A stretch of 64,000 nucleotides of DNA from Cladocopium goreaui (lineage: Eukaryota; Sar; Dinophyceae; Suessiales; Symbiodiniaceae): positions 17,501 through 81,500 of the forward strand of contig CAMXCT020001782.1 of assembly GCA_947184155.2 (NCBI GenBank). Direction: 5' to 3'. The notes under the pieces are model-generated. The model did no database searches. It saw nothing but the letters and a program-made list of their open reading frames with translations, and was not told the DNA's origin. Positions 23,151 to 34,606 of this stretch are shown piece by piece (the stretch's first letter is position 1; every line of letters begins with the position of its first letter). A program made the position numbers and the translations under genes.

Positions 23151-23199
23151 ATCCTCCAAGGTATCGATCTGCAAGAAGACCTGCGGAGCGGCGGAGGCG
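23151..23199 (+). CDS. 3'-5' exonuclease domain exon, IDLQEDL segment
   Basis: After CCATGGAAG the frame reads ILQGIDLQEDLRSGGG and stays open for at least 20 more codons (VDANQDGLFLPE). In this family a hydrophobic-D-L segment follows Exo II by about 20-30 residues, which fits both position and sequence. There is no methionine in the frame, so ATG-based searches miss it. The end is uncertain (GTGGAC at 23200 or a later GC-type site). I found no convincing Exo III exon (Y/H-x3-D type) before 27 kb, so the gene is either incomplete here or its last exons are too short to see. Confidence 0.55.
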
Positions 23200-23430
23200 T
23201 GGACGCCAATCAAGACGGCCTTTTTCTTCCAGAAAGGGAAGCCACCAGGGCCCACAAATCACATACTTGCAATTTTGCTGATGTTTAGTTATTTTCTTTT
23301 TTTATTCTTGCTGTTATCAATGACTTCTATTGGAAGGATATGCATATATGTATACATTTCATCAAATACACGTATCTATTCCATTTCCCCTGAAGGATTC
23401 ATACAAGCATGTGTTTCAGATTGTTTCAGT

Positions 23431-23540
23431 GACGCTACTCCAGGGGGTGGGTCGAGCAAAAAAAAATAAATATATATATAACGCTACTCCAGGGGGGGGT
23501 CGAGCATTTTTTTTTTGCTCGACCCCCACCCCCCTACTCC
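23431..23540. repeat. Direct plus inverted C/G-rich repeat
   Basis: CGCTACTCCAGGGGG(T/G)GGGTCGAGCA occurs twice (23432 and 23482), and the second copy is followed by a T-run and its inverted complement TGCTCGACCCCCACCCCCC. Strong hairpin potential with a roughly 10-nt T loop. Confidence 0.8.
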
Positions 23541-23599
23541 CTGTGAGAAGAAAATGCGCAGGATGTGGCCAATGGGGACTAGATCGATGCCAATGCCAA

Positions 23600-23930
23600 G
23601 TTAAAACAAATGGAACACCTGGGGACAAGTACAGGGGACACCTGGGGGAGAAGTAAAGGGGACACCTGGGGGAGAAGTAGGGATACACAAGGGTGACAAA
23701 TAGGGACAAACAAAGTGGGAAACATGAGATAGAGACATTCAAAGAGGACAGAGTAGAGACAGACATAGAAGATGACAAACTAGGGACAGACATGGAAGAT
23801 AACTAGAGGCACACAAGGGGGGTACAATATGGAGACACAGGAGAAGGGGAGGAAACAAAGTAGGAACATGCAAGGGGGTGAGGGGCAAAGTACTGGTAGG
23901 GACAGATTAGGAACATGCAAGGGCACATAA
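23600..23930. repeat. GGGGACA-type imperfect minisatellite
   Basis: Repeated GGGGACACCTGGGGGAGAAGT and then degenerate AGGGACAnACA units. Confidence 0.7.
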
Positions 23931-24039
23931 GTGTTTCAGTGCTTCAAGAAGTTATGGTCCTAGGTATGGTATACAATATGTCTATATACCATATAAATAG
24001 CAGTCTTCAAGTAGATATTGATGTCTCAAGAGCTCCTTG

Positions 24040-25175
24040 TGATGTAGGTTGATGTTGCATATGCTATAGCCATATGCTGCATCAGCACACCCAAGGTGCA
24101 TATGTGTTTAGAATGCCACTGTAGCCATATCAAGTGTGTATATATATATATATATTGATGAACTTGCATGTTCCTTGGTCTTACTACTGTATGCATCTAT
24201 GATATGAATGGTGCATATAAGTAGTGCATGCCAATACGTACACACATTTTCCACATGTACTTTGCATATGCAATGCAATTCTTCTAGGACTGACTGCAAT
24301 AAAGACTCTTTGGTTGCAACTGACTTTGATCATAAGAGTTGGCACATGGCAAGGGCAACTCCAACTTACCCGTTCTCCAAACATATAGGTTTTTTCCTGC
24401 ATATTTCACAGTAATTTGCTATGCCACTGCACATCTATGCAGATACCCTGTTACCATAATTGTTTGGCTGTGCTTTTATGACAGGATGAGTAACATATGA
24501 CAGGATGAGTGACACCCAAAAAGAATTAAGACTGTTTTTAAAACTGGACAGAAAACAGCTATGACACAACACATTGGACTAGGAAGTAGCATCTCCCAGA
24601 ATGCATTCGTATGGAAAGGGGTCCCTTCTCCATCCTTTTGATCAATACTCATTCCTGTTCTTAGCTCGTTGATCTATATACTGTATGAAAAGTTTCAGGT
24701 GTTGTTTGTGCTTCAGTGGGTGAATGGTTTCAAGCAGTATGCAAGCACATTGCCACAAGTGTGTAGTAGATATACAGTAGAAATGGCAGCTTCAAACATG
24801 CACTGATATCTAGAGGGTTGCTTGTGATAAAAGCAATATTTTTTTGCAGATACCATAGCCATTTGCTGTGTCAACACATCCAAGCTGCATATGCACTTAG
24901 AATGCAACTATTTTATATGTACATTTTCTTATATAGTACATACAGTTATGCAATGGGTTGCATGTATGTCACCTATGCCCTTACAGGCACAAGATTTTGT
25001 ACATGTTTTTTCATGCATATAAAATGGTATTCTTCCAGGCTTTAATGCAGTAACAGCTCTTTGCTTAAATATTGGTTGATCACAAGAGTTGGAAAATTCC
25101 AAGAGCACTTCCATTTCCCCCTTGCTTCAGAAAATGCGTTTCCTGCATATTCCATGGTAATTTGCTGTGTCACTG
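24040..25175. repeat. Diverged tandem duplication, period about 780 bp
   Basis: Segments 24040-24430 and 24830-25175 share, in order, GCATATG...TTAGAATGC, AAGAGTTGG, and TTTCCTGCATATT followed by GTAATTTGCT and CACTGCA. No conserved reading frame. Confidence 0.6.
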
Positions 25176-25199
25176 CAAATATAACGGTATACATTTTAG

Positions 25200-26170
25200 A
25201 ATCATAAATGTACTCATGATTGTGGGTAAAACTTAAATTATGCCAGTATAAGTTTATCATGGTATCCAAAAGGGCACACAACCAAGTAAAAGAAACACCT
25301 ATGCAACCTTACCAAACAATTGTATCGATAGAATGGCAGCCTTGTTTTGTGCATCGATGCAGCAAGTTATCACGAAGTATGCCAAAAAAATATTGCAATT
25401 ACTTGAGCAAGGACAGTAGATTGGAATTTGCACTTTCCTTTGCTAAGAGAGTTCCACTTGAACTGTCGTGTCAACCAAAAGGCGACCTGGCAGTCCAATA
25501 GCAAAAACCACCAATGCAAATACCAAGTGCTATGTACATTATATATATATATATACATACCTGTCTTTGCAATAGCTGTATACCTAGGTAGTATATACCG
25601 ATATTTTAATATACATATATATATACATGAAGCACCAACTGATATCATGAATCTAGCTGTATACCTAGGTAGTACCAACTGACAAATCCTATGACCTATG
25701 AACTTAATAAATATCACACTAAAGGTATGCAGTAAATGACAAAAAACACAAAACATATGAAAAAACAGAGAAAACACTGAAAAACACGAGCCCTCACAAC
25801 GTCCCACTCTCTTTTCTTCGGACACGTGTTGAGAAAACGTTTGATTTTTAAGGCTACCCGATCAGACATATGTTTTTTTGGTGCTATTTCAGGTATTTTC
25901 ATCTTTTTCCCGAGGATTTTTCAGATGTGGATTTGGACTTGGATACTGGCCAATGCCTTTTAGGGTTGAAAGCGGCGAGAATGGCATGAATGGAAAGAAA
26001 TGAGTCTTGGTGTCTACAATTTGTAAGAAAAGCAGGACCGGATGATGAACTTGTGATTTTTGTTTGAAGCCATGCAAGAGGATATATGTGATGTCTTGCG
26101 GCCGTAATGCTGATTTAGCCACTCCGTGTTTATGCTGGGATATCTCACCAGTGGTTTGTACAAAAGTCAT
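25200..26170. other. Non-coding stretch
   Basis: Contains a duplicated phrase GCTGTATACCTAGGTAGTA (25573, 25653) and a TA tract. 26090-26173 (CGRNADLATPCLCWDISP) ends at CATCAG before GTACTC, the left end of a family A' element, and might be a weak exon. Confidence 0.35.
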
Positions 26171-26174
26171 CAGG

Positions 26175-26319
26175 TACTCTCCAGTAATCAAAGGTGGCAA
26201 TGAGAAACCCCTTATAAATATAATTAAATATTTACAAATGGAGGTTTTATTTATGGGAAAACATCAATTACACATCAATCTATGGTGGATGTTCCATTGC
26301 TATGTCTGATTGGAGGGTA
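26175..26319. mobile_element. Family A' element (candidate introner)
   Basis: The left end TACTCTCCAGTAATCAAAGG and right end GCTATGTCTGATTGGAGGGTA are approximate inverted repeats. The interior GGTGGATGTTCCATTGC recurs in the 33.9 kb copy. It is preceded by CATCAGG, giving CAG followed by GTACTC. Confidence 0.6.
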
Positions 26320-27147
26320 AGCATCATGCTGTCTTAGGACTCCCCGGGCTCCCCTGCACGTTGAAGTATCTCATGGAGGTTATCCTAGGCTTCACCCGGA
26401 ATGATGGAGTGGATGTTGGAAAATAAAGATCTCCATTGGCAATAAGAGAAAGCCATCCTGGAATGGTGGATTTCCTTTCTTTCAGCTTGAAGCGCATGGA
26501 AGCTATCATGTCATTGTTGTATGTTGCGCAAATCGCTGGCTCCAGACACACTCCTGGGGTCAACTGCACCCCCTCACAATTTCTCCATGGCAGTGGTTAA
26601 TGATAACACTCTGCACGGCAATCACCATGAGGTGGAAGGGAACCATTCTCATCATCACACCAAAGAAGTTGCAGATGGTGGCCCTTGGTTTCAGTATGTT
26701 TCGTCAATAAGTGATACTACAGTATGTGATACTATATATTTATATATGTGTGTATATAATACATATATATATATAAATTGGGGCCCTTGAGGTTTCCATG
26801 ATTTCAGGGGCAAGGCAACAGGACACTTGCACCAACATCCAGTCATTGTCATGCGACAGAGCGTGAACAGCATCAGTTTGCGGCGCTCCAGAGGCCGGGT
26901 TTTGAAACATTTGATAATCCCCCGATGTTCTACTTTCTCACCTCACCCCCCAAAAAAATATTCACCTCAGTGACACATGAGTTTGTCTGAAATTAGGTTA
27001 CCCCGAAATCAAGCGGTTTAAAATCATGTTTCCCATTAAAATATATTAAAATTGCATTTGTTCAAGACGTTGGAGCTATATATATTTCCATTGTACACCC
27101 ACACCCAATTCTTCATGATAAGTCTGTAATGTTCAATATTTTCACAG

Positions 27148-27318
27148 CCTCCATGGCCCAGGTTTGACGTTGGACCTTCGCTTCAGTGAAGCCGCCACGG
27201 AGGCCGCGTACTGCCGCCACCGCGCCGCGGACCCGGCGAACGCGTGGCCCATGCTGCTGGTGCTGCTGCAGGGCGTCTCACAGGTCACCGCAGTGGTCGC
27301 CTGGACAATGTGGGGAAG
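27148..27318 (+). CDS. Exon of a multi-pass membrane protein
   Basis: Between ATTTTCACAG and GTGTTT, 171 bp with extreme G/C third-position bias. It reads LHGPGLTLDLRFSEAATEAA, then YCRHRAADPANAWPM, then the hydrophobic LLVLLQGVSQVTAVVAW. The F-S-E-A-x-E-A-A-Y start followed by membrane segments looks like the N-terminal module of membrane-anchored sensor proteins such as nucleotide cyclases; that is an inference. It probably starts the PAS gene, because other hydrophobic exons and the PAS exons follow on the same strand. It ends in phase 2. Confidence 0.75.
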
Positions 27319-27599
27319 GTGTTTTAGGGATTTCGGTGGATTTCTGCAGGGTTGAAATATTACTGCAATCCAATAAATAGATATATATATATAATCTATA
27401 TATAGATTGTCAAGTGCAACGCCGTGCACATGGGCATGTGGGGTCACACATGGACTTCAACCTTGGCGTATGCCCCAAAGGGGTGGGACTAATGCGCGCT
27501 TGTCGCACCGAGAGTCAAAAGGAGCTGCGCCTCCAATCCCGAAAGGGTTCCCCGAAACTGTTGCCCCCAAACTTCGTGTGTTGGCTGGGAATACTTGTT

Positions 27600-28030
27600 G
27601 TATATAATATAATTTATATATATATATATCATAGATATAATAGACATTATAATTTATAAATGTAATTTATCACATTTCTATATATAATACTATATATATA
27701 TAATGTTTGCAAATTATATATATATATATGAATATGTTCTTTATACTTATAATTTTACATTATGTAATATAATGTAATAAGATGAGATTAAATATTCTTA
27801 CAATATCTTAAAATATAAGACAAAATTTTATTAAATAACATTATTTAATATAGTACAATATACTACAAAATAGTTTCATGTATATATATATATATATTAT
27901 ATATATTATATATATATTATATATATATTATATATATTATATATATAGCACAATGTAAAATAATATATAGTTTTTTATGTATATTTAAATGGCATATTAT
28001 ATATATATGTGTTATTTTGTATCATGTAAT
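27600..28030. repeat. AT-rich TATATA tract
   Basis: Roughly 430 bp dominated by TATATA/ATTATATA runs with only sparse G or C. Confidence 0.8.
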
Positions 28031-28759
28031 GTACAGGTACTAGGAAACAAATATGGTGTTTCCAAATGATTTAAGTCAGAAACATGCGGAGTTGATCAGC
28101 ACATGGGTATTGAATCAAAGAACATTGAAATTGTATGAACAAAATGGGAATCTGACTTTGAAAACTATAGTCATTCAACCAGGAAAATTATGAAAAAAAA
28201 GAATTTAGTTATTGGTCCTCTTGAAAACTAGCATTATCGGAGTCTGGAAGAGGAATTCCTAGACTTGAAAATTACAATTGTATCGGCTTTGCGCTTGTTT
28301 TCCGGGATGTAGAAGATGATCAGATTTGATTTGAAGACTGTGGAAACCATGAAGCAGGCAAGGGCACACAATAATTTGGTCGTTTTAAGTGGTTGAGCAA
28401 GCGCCCAGTTTTGGAGAGCAAAATTACAGGCCAATCACATCTTTGTTGGAAGGATTGAGAAGGTAAGACTCTTGCAATGTGGTGAAAACAAAGGAGAAAC
28501 TGTGTCTGTCCCGAAAACTATTCCTTCCAAGATTCTTTCAATTTGCAGTGCAGTATATCTCATGATAATTCGTGGCCATACTCTGCCCACCGGTTTTCGA
28601 CAAGGACTAGTGACTAGTGACTAGTGACTGGATGTTGACGCTACTCTCAACTCCCATGGGGGCCTATTTTCCTGGCAATTTGAGTCGCTTCAGGTTTACA
28701 TTATTTTTGGCGACACTTTTCCACAGCGATCGTCTCATATCCTGTACTTCTCCCTGCAG

Positions 28760-28795
28760 TGCGTGGCAGCCCTTGCGTTGGTCCTACTCAGCGTG
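28760..28795 (+). CDS. 36-bp exon, part of a membrane segment
   Basis: TTCTCCCTGCAG precedes and GTATGT follows exactly 12 codons: CVAALALVLLSV. Splice sites are canonical and the best-biased frame is purely hydrophobic, as expected for a transmembrane helix continuing the 27.1 kb exon. The phase (0) does not match the preceding exon's phase 2, so an exon is missing between them or one border is wrong. Confidence 0.55.
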
Positions 28796-29413
28796 GTATG
28801 TTTCTTCAAGTTTGGAGGAGATCGACGGGAGATGGCTTGGGTAACCCAGGTAACCGCGGAGATAGCGACATGGGCATTGTTTGGGGCCGGGCACCATTTT
28901 CCACACAATTTCAAATAGATGCTACCGCAAAGCAATCCCAAGCATTTGGCAGTGTCTTCAAAACTGGGACCCCTCCCAAATTCTCCAAACTGAATGGGCT
29001 TGAGGGGTTTTCCGAGGTGCACGAGAAACTTGAACATGAGAAGATGTGCTAAGTGCTATGTCCATTCATTATTGTGCTGATGTTGTCTAGCCTTGTGAGT
29101 GCCGGCATGCACTATGCCTTAAGATGTCTTAAGTTTTAGGTCTTGAGACACTTCAATCTTCATCATGTCCTCAGAGGTGGCAAGTGAGATCCAAATATGA
29201 ACAGATTTGATCCTCTTAAAATGCAACTAAATGTATTGTGATGATTTCTTGTATGCGCCCTACACCAATACCCTGAAAATAGCTCTTCATTCCACAGGCT
29301 AAACCCAGTATATACACGGGTGACATCTTCTTTGAAATCTCTGCTTCTTTTTCTTCCATAGACACCGCATTTTGTGTGGCTTCCCATTGCGGGATGGATA
29401 ACCATAAACCATA

Positions 29414-29584
29414 TACCCTCTGGAAATTCAACATAGCTATTTATATATATATATATACGTAAATATATATATATACGTATATATATATATATATATACAT
29501 ACGTATATATATATATGGCCACTTTATAGAGGATTTACCTATTTAAAAAATAGTTCAACAGCTATGTTAGACTACCAGAGGGTA
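29414..29584. mobile_element. Family A element (171 bp), best-preserved copy
   Basis: The left end TACCCTCTGGAAATTCAACA continues TAGCTATT; the right end is AATAGTTCAACAGC, then TATGTTAGACTACCAGAGGGTA. The inverted ends extend about 28 bp with few mismatches. The centre is a TACGTATATA palindromic run plus GGATTTACCTATTTAAAA, shared with the 2.9 kb copy. Confidence 0.8.
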
Positions 29585-29681
29585 CCATGTTTTGATTCCA
29601 CAGCAGGAATCTCCTGGAGTTCTGAGTCCCTATGTGCTGGCGTCCTGGCACTCAGTTCCTTGGATGGCAGCTTGCAATAGA
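29585..29681 (+). CDS. Possible exon between two family A elements
   Basis: A 97-bp spacer of higher GC between two elements. After TTGATTCCACAG it is open in two frames: AGISWSSESLCAGVLALSS and QESPGVLSPYVLASWHSVP. Neither is clearly better by codon bias. If it is an exon it would be flanked on both sides by introners. Confidence 0.4.
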
Positions 29682-29810
29682 TACCCTTTGGTAAACTAAC
29701 ACAGCTGTGGACAATCAGCATGTCTAACATATAGATGAATCATCTATAAATAGGTATTTTCCAATATTTTTTCCATAGCTGCCATAGCTATGCTGGTTTA
29801 CTGGAGGATA
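29682..29810. mobile_element. Family A element (129 bp)
   Basis: The left end TACCCTTTGGTAAACTAACA and the right end GCTATGCTGGTTTACTGGAGG followed by ATA are inverted. The left end holds TTTG followed by GTAAAC, a good donor; the right end holds ACTGGAG, an acceptor-type AG. The interior ATGAATCATCTATAAATAGG is hairpin-like. Confidence 0.8.
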
Positions 29811-29879
29811 TAAACTGGCCATGGATGTTTTGAGCCAAGGTAGGTTACTGGCCACAGGGGTGAATACCTTCATTTTCAG

Positions 29880-30035
29880 ACCCAGAATTTGGCACCGCTG
29901 GAGGTGCTGTGGCGGGCGCCTTCCAACAGAGACTTACGCGCAGTTGGCTGGGCATTGCCACCACCACCATCTGCGATGCACCTATCGAGCTGGAAATCTC
30001 GGCTGCTGGACGCCACAGTTTTATGTTCAGTCGAT
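29880..30035 (+). CDS. Exon, frame uncertain
   Basis: A GC-rich island after CTTCATTTTCAG. All three frames are open for about 50 codons. The most protein-like reads DPEFGTAGGAVAGAFQQRL then TRSWLGIATTTICDAPIELE before TGA at 30033. Another reads NLAPLEVLWRAPSNRDLRAV. Bias does not decide between them. It lies among hydrophobic exons, so it probably belongs to the membrane sensor gene. A family A right end (TTTTACTGGAGGGTGTA) lies about 70 bp downstream. Confidence 0.5.
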
Positions 30036-30311
30036 GATTTACCTCTTAAACAATCTTGAACATGGTGATGGTCATTGATTTTCCACAGGTATGGAATTTT
30101 ACTGGAGGGTGTATATATATACACACATACACAAAAATCCTGTGGTTATAAACCATAAACACGACACTTTCTTTTGTGATGTAGTTATCAAATACAGACA
30201 TGCTGCAGTTGGCTAAATGTGGTATAGTTATGCAGAGTTTCAGTTTGTTGCTTTTAATTGAGGGGATTCCCACACATGTTTTTATTGGTAGTACATGTTC
30301 GACCCTGCCTG

Positions 30312-30779
30312 GCATGCCAATGACGATGGCGATGACGATGGTGATGACTATGGCGATGGCCATGGCGATGACTATGACGATGACGATGATGATGATGATG
30401 ATGATGATGATGCTGATGATGATGATGACAATGACAATGATGATGATGATGATGATGCTGATGATGTTGATGATGCTGATGCTGCTGAAGATGGTGATGA
30501 TGATGATGACGATGATGAGGATGACGATGACGATCAGGATGACGATGACGATGACGATCAGGATGACGATGACGATGAGGATGATGATGAGGAGGAGGAG
30601 GAGGATGACGCTGACGATGAGGATGACAAGGACGATGACGATGAGGATGAGGATGATGATGATTATTATTTTAATGGTGATGATGATGATGATGATGATG
30701 ACGATGACGATGGCGATGACGATGACGATGACGATGATGAGGAGGATCATGATGATGATGAGGATGAGGATGGTTATGG

Positions 30780-30837
<58 letters not shown>

Positions 30838-30857
30838 TGATGATGTTTATTATTATG

Positions 30858-30905
<48 letters not shown>

Positions 30906-30951
30906 CCGATGATTCCGATAATTCCGAGGATGATGATGATGATGATGATGA

Positions 30952-31001
<50 letters not shown>

Positions 31002-31035
31002 CTGATGCTGATGATGATGATGATGATGCCAACTG
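30312..31035. repeat. GAT trinucleotide array, about 720 bp
   Basis: (GATGAT)n with GACGAT and GAGGAT variants, encoding polyaspartate on +. The strand is opposite to the 17.7-19.1 kb array relative to the genes. A + frame of about 180 Asp-rich codons is an artefact. Confidence 0.95.
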
Positions 31036-32980
31036 ACTAAGTGACTAACAGGAACATGTTTTGAATGGGGTGAAACATGATGAAACCAGTAGACATGTTG
31101 TTTTTGGCTATTCACTTTATTCAGTCCATGCCATTCCAAAAAGCTGTAGCTCGGAACATGTCGTACAGGTCAAATAGGGTGCTTTATGTCAAACCCAAAC
31201 AGCGACGCGGGACATGTTATTTTGCGACCTGTGTCAGGTATGTCTTCTCTCCCTTTTTATGGCTACTTGTCTCGAAGACAAGGGGTGCCAAAAGTGCTAT
31301 CCTCCATTGTGGACTCCATGCAGCCAAGGCATTTCCGGTTATTTATTAAGGTTGGTCACGATTTGGCCATTGAATCATTGATTCATAATATTTTTGCTGG
31401 CATTCCATCTCCTAAAAAAAGGATGGGACGGGATGATGAAGTTTCTACATTACTATTGAGGTGGGTCACTTGATCGGTGGGGCCTGTCTCCCATTGATAA
31501 AGTTTTTCCCAATCTCGTGGTATGGTGTCACTTGGACATCTTCTCAAAACAAAACAGAAGATGACCATCACGTAGTGGCCCTTTGCTACTCGATTTTGGT
31601 GCCCCTCTGGTGGTTTCAAACATTGTGATCCTCAACGTGTCCTCAACCCGATTTGGTGTGGTATGATCACCAGCCACAGTTGAATTCAGTCCCAACACGA
31701 GGCCATCTACTGTCATGTGCTTCCCATGAGCTGCTTGGCAGGGCTGAGTAAGGTTGAGACACACCAAAAAAACATCCTCGCAATACATTGTCACTGTTCC
31801 TGAACCAATTCTCTATGGAGATGAGTGGGGCAGAGGTGATGGATCAAAGATAGGACAGCTTTTTTTTGTCAGCAATTTTTTGCTTGGCAGTATCACAAGG
31901 CGCTGTTTTGTTTGATCAGTTTCAAAAGACCACAGTTGTTTATCCTTCTATGTGTATTTTAGTTCAGCGGGTATGCTACGATACGTTATGATATGCAATG
32001 ATATCCTGTCATATCGCCCAACAATAAAACATCAGTACAGCACATCATGTTGTAGTTGCGCATTTCTTGGCCCCACATCCAAGGGTACTGTCTCTCGAAT
32101 AATATCCACTGATGTCCCGACATGGACTCCGGAAATCTTCAGGGCAGCCCAAGTTGTGGGGTGACCAATTTTGTTGGATCCTTTCAAAGTGCCTCCGGGT
32201 TGAAGGTGTGCCACCATCCTGGTGGAGCTTATAGCTAGGCAGTGGATTTTCAACACAACCAGGACTGACCAAGGAGTCACCAAAGGGACACTTTAGGTAT
32301 GACTGAACTGGAACCCCCAACCATCCCATAAAAACAACCTGGTAATCTAAATCCATCATCCATAAGAACAAGCTGAAGCTTCTGAGGATGTTGTTACTTG
32401 GCTCCACTGGTGGTCTTATCCTCCGTCTCTCTGGTGCTCCAACCTTTCGGCGCCAGCTGCGGGTCCTTAGGCCCTGGGCCCCTGGGGTTCAGAGAGAATG
32501 GCTCAAAATTTAAGGCCAAGGGAACTGTAGATTTTGATGTGTTGTTTTTATTTTGTTCTTCTTATCCAATCAAATTTAGGGGTTTTGATCTAGATTGTGG
32601 TGCTCCAAAAGGTCATTTTGTTTGAGAAAGGTGTGACCTTTCTAAACAACGTAAAATATCAATGAATAGCGTAGGCAGAAAACAAGCACGTAAACAATGA
32701 CAGGTAGAAAATGATGAAAATGATGGAAAGATGTACTGTACCGAAGAGTACACTACACCACACCTTATCATGTCATACGGTTGCATTACATTACATCGCA
32801 TTACATTGCATGACATGACATTAGGTTACGTTACGTTACATCACATTACACTACATTCCATTACATTGCAGTACAGTACATCCACAATCGCACATGTCCA
32901 TTTATAAATTATAACTCATATACGTGCATGTGTACGTTCGCATTCAATTACAAGACATCAATATGTATCTATAGATGTAT
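31036..32980. other. Mixed region with unassigned open frames
   Basis: 31140-31236 (NRVLYVKPKQRRGTCYFATC) ends at TGTCAG before GTATGTC and could be an exon. On the minus strand, 32283-32032 contains PGGTLKGSNKIGHPTTWAAL and 31794-31528 contains MTVDGLVLGLNSTVAGD; these could be remnants of an inserted gene, with frame breaks. On +, 32398-32500 (MAPLVVLSSVSLVLQPF) has a fair third-position bias. None is assigned. 32760-32880 is a TTACATTACA minisatellite. Confidence 0.3.
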
Positions 32981-32991
32981 AGAAATATAAA

Positions 32992-33061
32992 GCATGCACT
33001 GTATTCACTGTATATATGCATTTTATATTAAATTATATGCATATATACAGTGCATGCTTTT
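32992..33061. repeat. Palindromic hairpin
   Basis: AAAGCATGCACTGTA...TATATATGCA pairs with TGCATATATACAGTGCATGCTTT. The arms are about 23 bp with one extra copy of TTCACTGTA in the left arm. Confidence 0.75.
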
Positions 33062-33155
33062 TACTATAAATAAATATATATATATATATGTACACAGATA
33101 GATCCTTATAAATCCACCGAAAAAGACAGCGGTGGCAGTGAGAGTCCCCCTGCAG

Positions 33156-33297
33156 GCGCCCTCCAACCGCTGTGGGCGTTCCGGATGCTGCTGCCGCCGG
33201 CCTTGCTGTTGTCCTCCTACCGTGCCACGGCGGCCGCGGTGCAGGGGAGAACGCCGGGACCCACTGGGAAGATCTGGTTGAGATCTTTGGGAAATAC
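33156..33297 (+). CDS. Exon of membrane sensor gene
   Basis: CCCCCTGCAG precedes and GTAAGT follows a 142-bp island with nearly all codons ending in G or C. It reads ALQPLWAFRMLLPPALLLSS, then YRATAAAVQGRTPGPTGKIW, then LRSLGN. The first half is hydrophobic and fits a membrane helix, the second half a basic loop. Both splice sites are strong. It enters in phase 1 and leaves in phase 2. No specific family; placement between the 27-30 kb hydrophobic exons and the 34-41 kb soluble exons supports one gene. Confidence 0.8.
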
Positions 33298-33902
33298 GTA
33301 AGTTACTTAAGTTGAAGAGAGTGACGGGAGAGATATACATAGACACTAAATATCTAAATATCTAAATCGTTCTAAATCCGAACTCTGGGGTTCAGCATGG
33401 GCCCAGTTTTACCACCCAAAATTGGGATTGAAGTGAGCTTTAAAGATGAAAAAACAAGATGAAAAACGTTTATTTTGAGGAATCTACAAGGAAGAGGATT
33501 GACCCGCCAAAACATTGGATATCATGTGGATGATCAATCAAGTGGGGATGCTGGCTGGCTGGCTCTTATTTTTAAACACTTGTAGTGGTTCCCGAAGCAT
33601 TTATGATTTTGTAACCCCCAAAAAGATAAAGTTTGGTATTTCCAGGATGATAAGTTCGATGATGTGTTTCCCGTAATTTCATTGTTTCCAACTTTTCAGT
33701 ATTTTTACATCATGTTTGGATGACATGCACCCTAAACAAATTTGTCCGCTAGTGTTGAGACTGCCAAAGTCGATGCATCACTAGCGGCTAGCGATTTTTC
33801 ATGTTCATCATGTCGACAAGCCGACAAGCTGATTTGCTTGTTTATGTTGGGTGCGTGTTTGTAAACTCATAAATTCGTTTCCAATTGATTGTAAATTGTA
33901 AG

Positions 33903-34010
33903 TACCCCCCGATGGCAATGGGAAATCCCTGATGGATGTTAACGATCGTTAATGGAACATCATTTATTCATGGTGGATGTTCAATTGCATTTTTTGATTG
34001 CCGGAGGGTA
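33903..34010. mobile_element. Family A' element (108 bp)
   Basis: The left end TACCCCCCGATGGCAATGG and right end TTTTTTGATTGCCGGAGGGTA resemble the 26.2 kb copy, including GGTGGATGTTCAATTGC inside. It is preceded by AAG, giving GTACCC at the left edge. Confidence 0.6.
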
Positions 34011-34606
34011 AATGTATTTGCAAGTCACTAGGGATATGAACGTTTAGTGGCCAGTTGCTGAATATCCATCAAGCATGCAATGTATGGATTGTTTTGCAGC
34101 GCCTAAACTTTGGCCATTCCTTTGGGAATGGTTAATCCACACTGATCGATTGTAAGACATGATCATCATGATCAATGAATCAGTGATCACTGATCCATAT
34201 CAGCCAGCAGCTCATTTATATTGTTTTACCTATTGTACGTTTTTCTATTTCCGACTAGCTATCAGATATTATATTACAGTAATATATATATATATATGCA
34301 GACTATACATCTACAATACATAATATATGATATATGCGTAACTATGAAGAACGCGTCCATCCTACCCATCATGTATGAGCTCGGTCCCGAACGCATGGGC
34401 AGATCTGCCCCTGGCCCTTGGAGTTTCCACGTTGTTTGCTCCCGAAAAAATGGGTCTCCCAGCATTTTTCCCTGGATTTGTTTGATTCACCATGCCCCCC
34501 ATGCCCCCCATGCCCCCCATGCCAAATGGATCCAAATGGTCAAATCCCATAATGTCTTCACGCGTTGAATCCCTATATTTGGCCCTTCCCAACTTTGATG
34601 TCTCAG

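Noticed and set aside
30295..31036. Asp-rich and Met-rich open frames on +
   Set aside because: Translation of the GAT array, with no unique flanking protein sequence.
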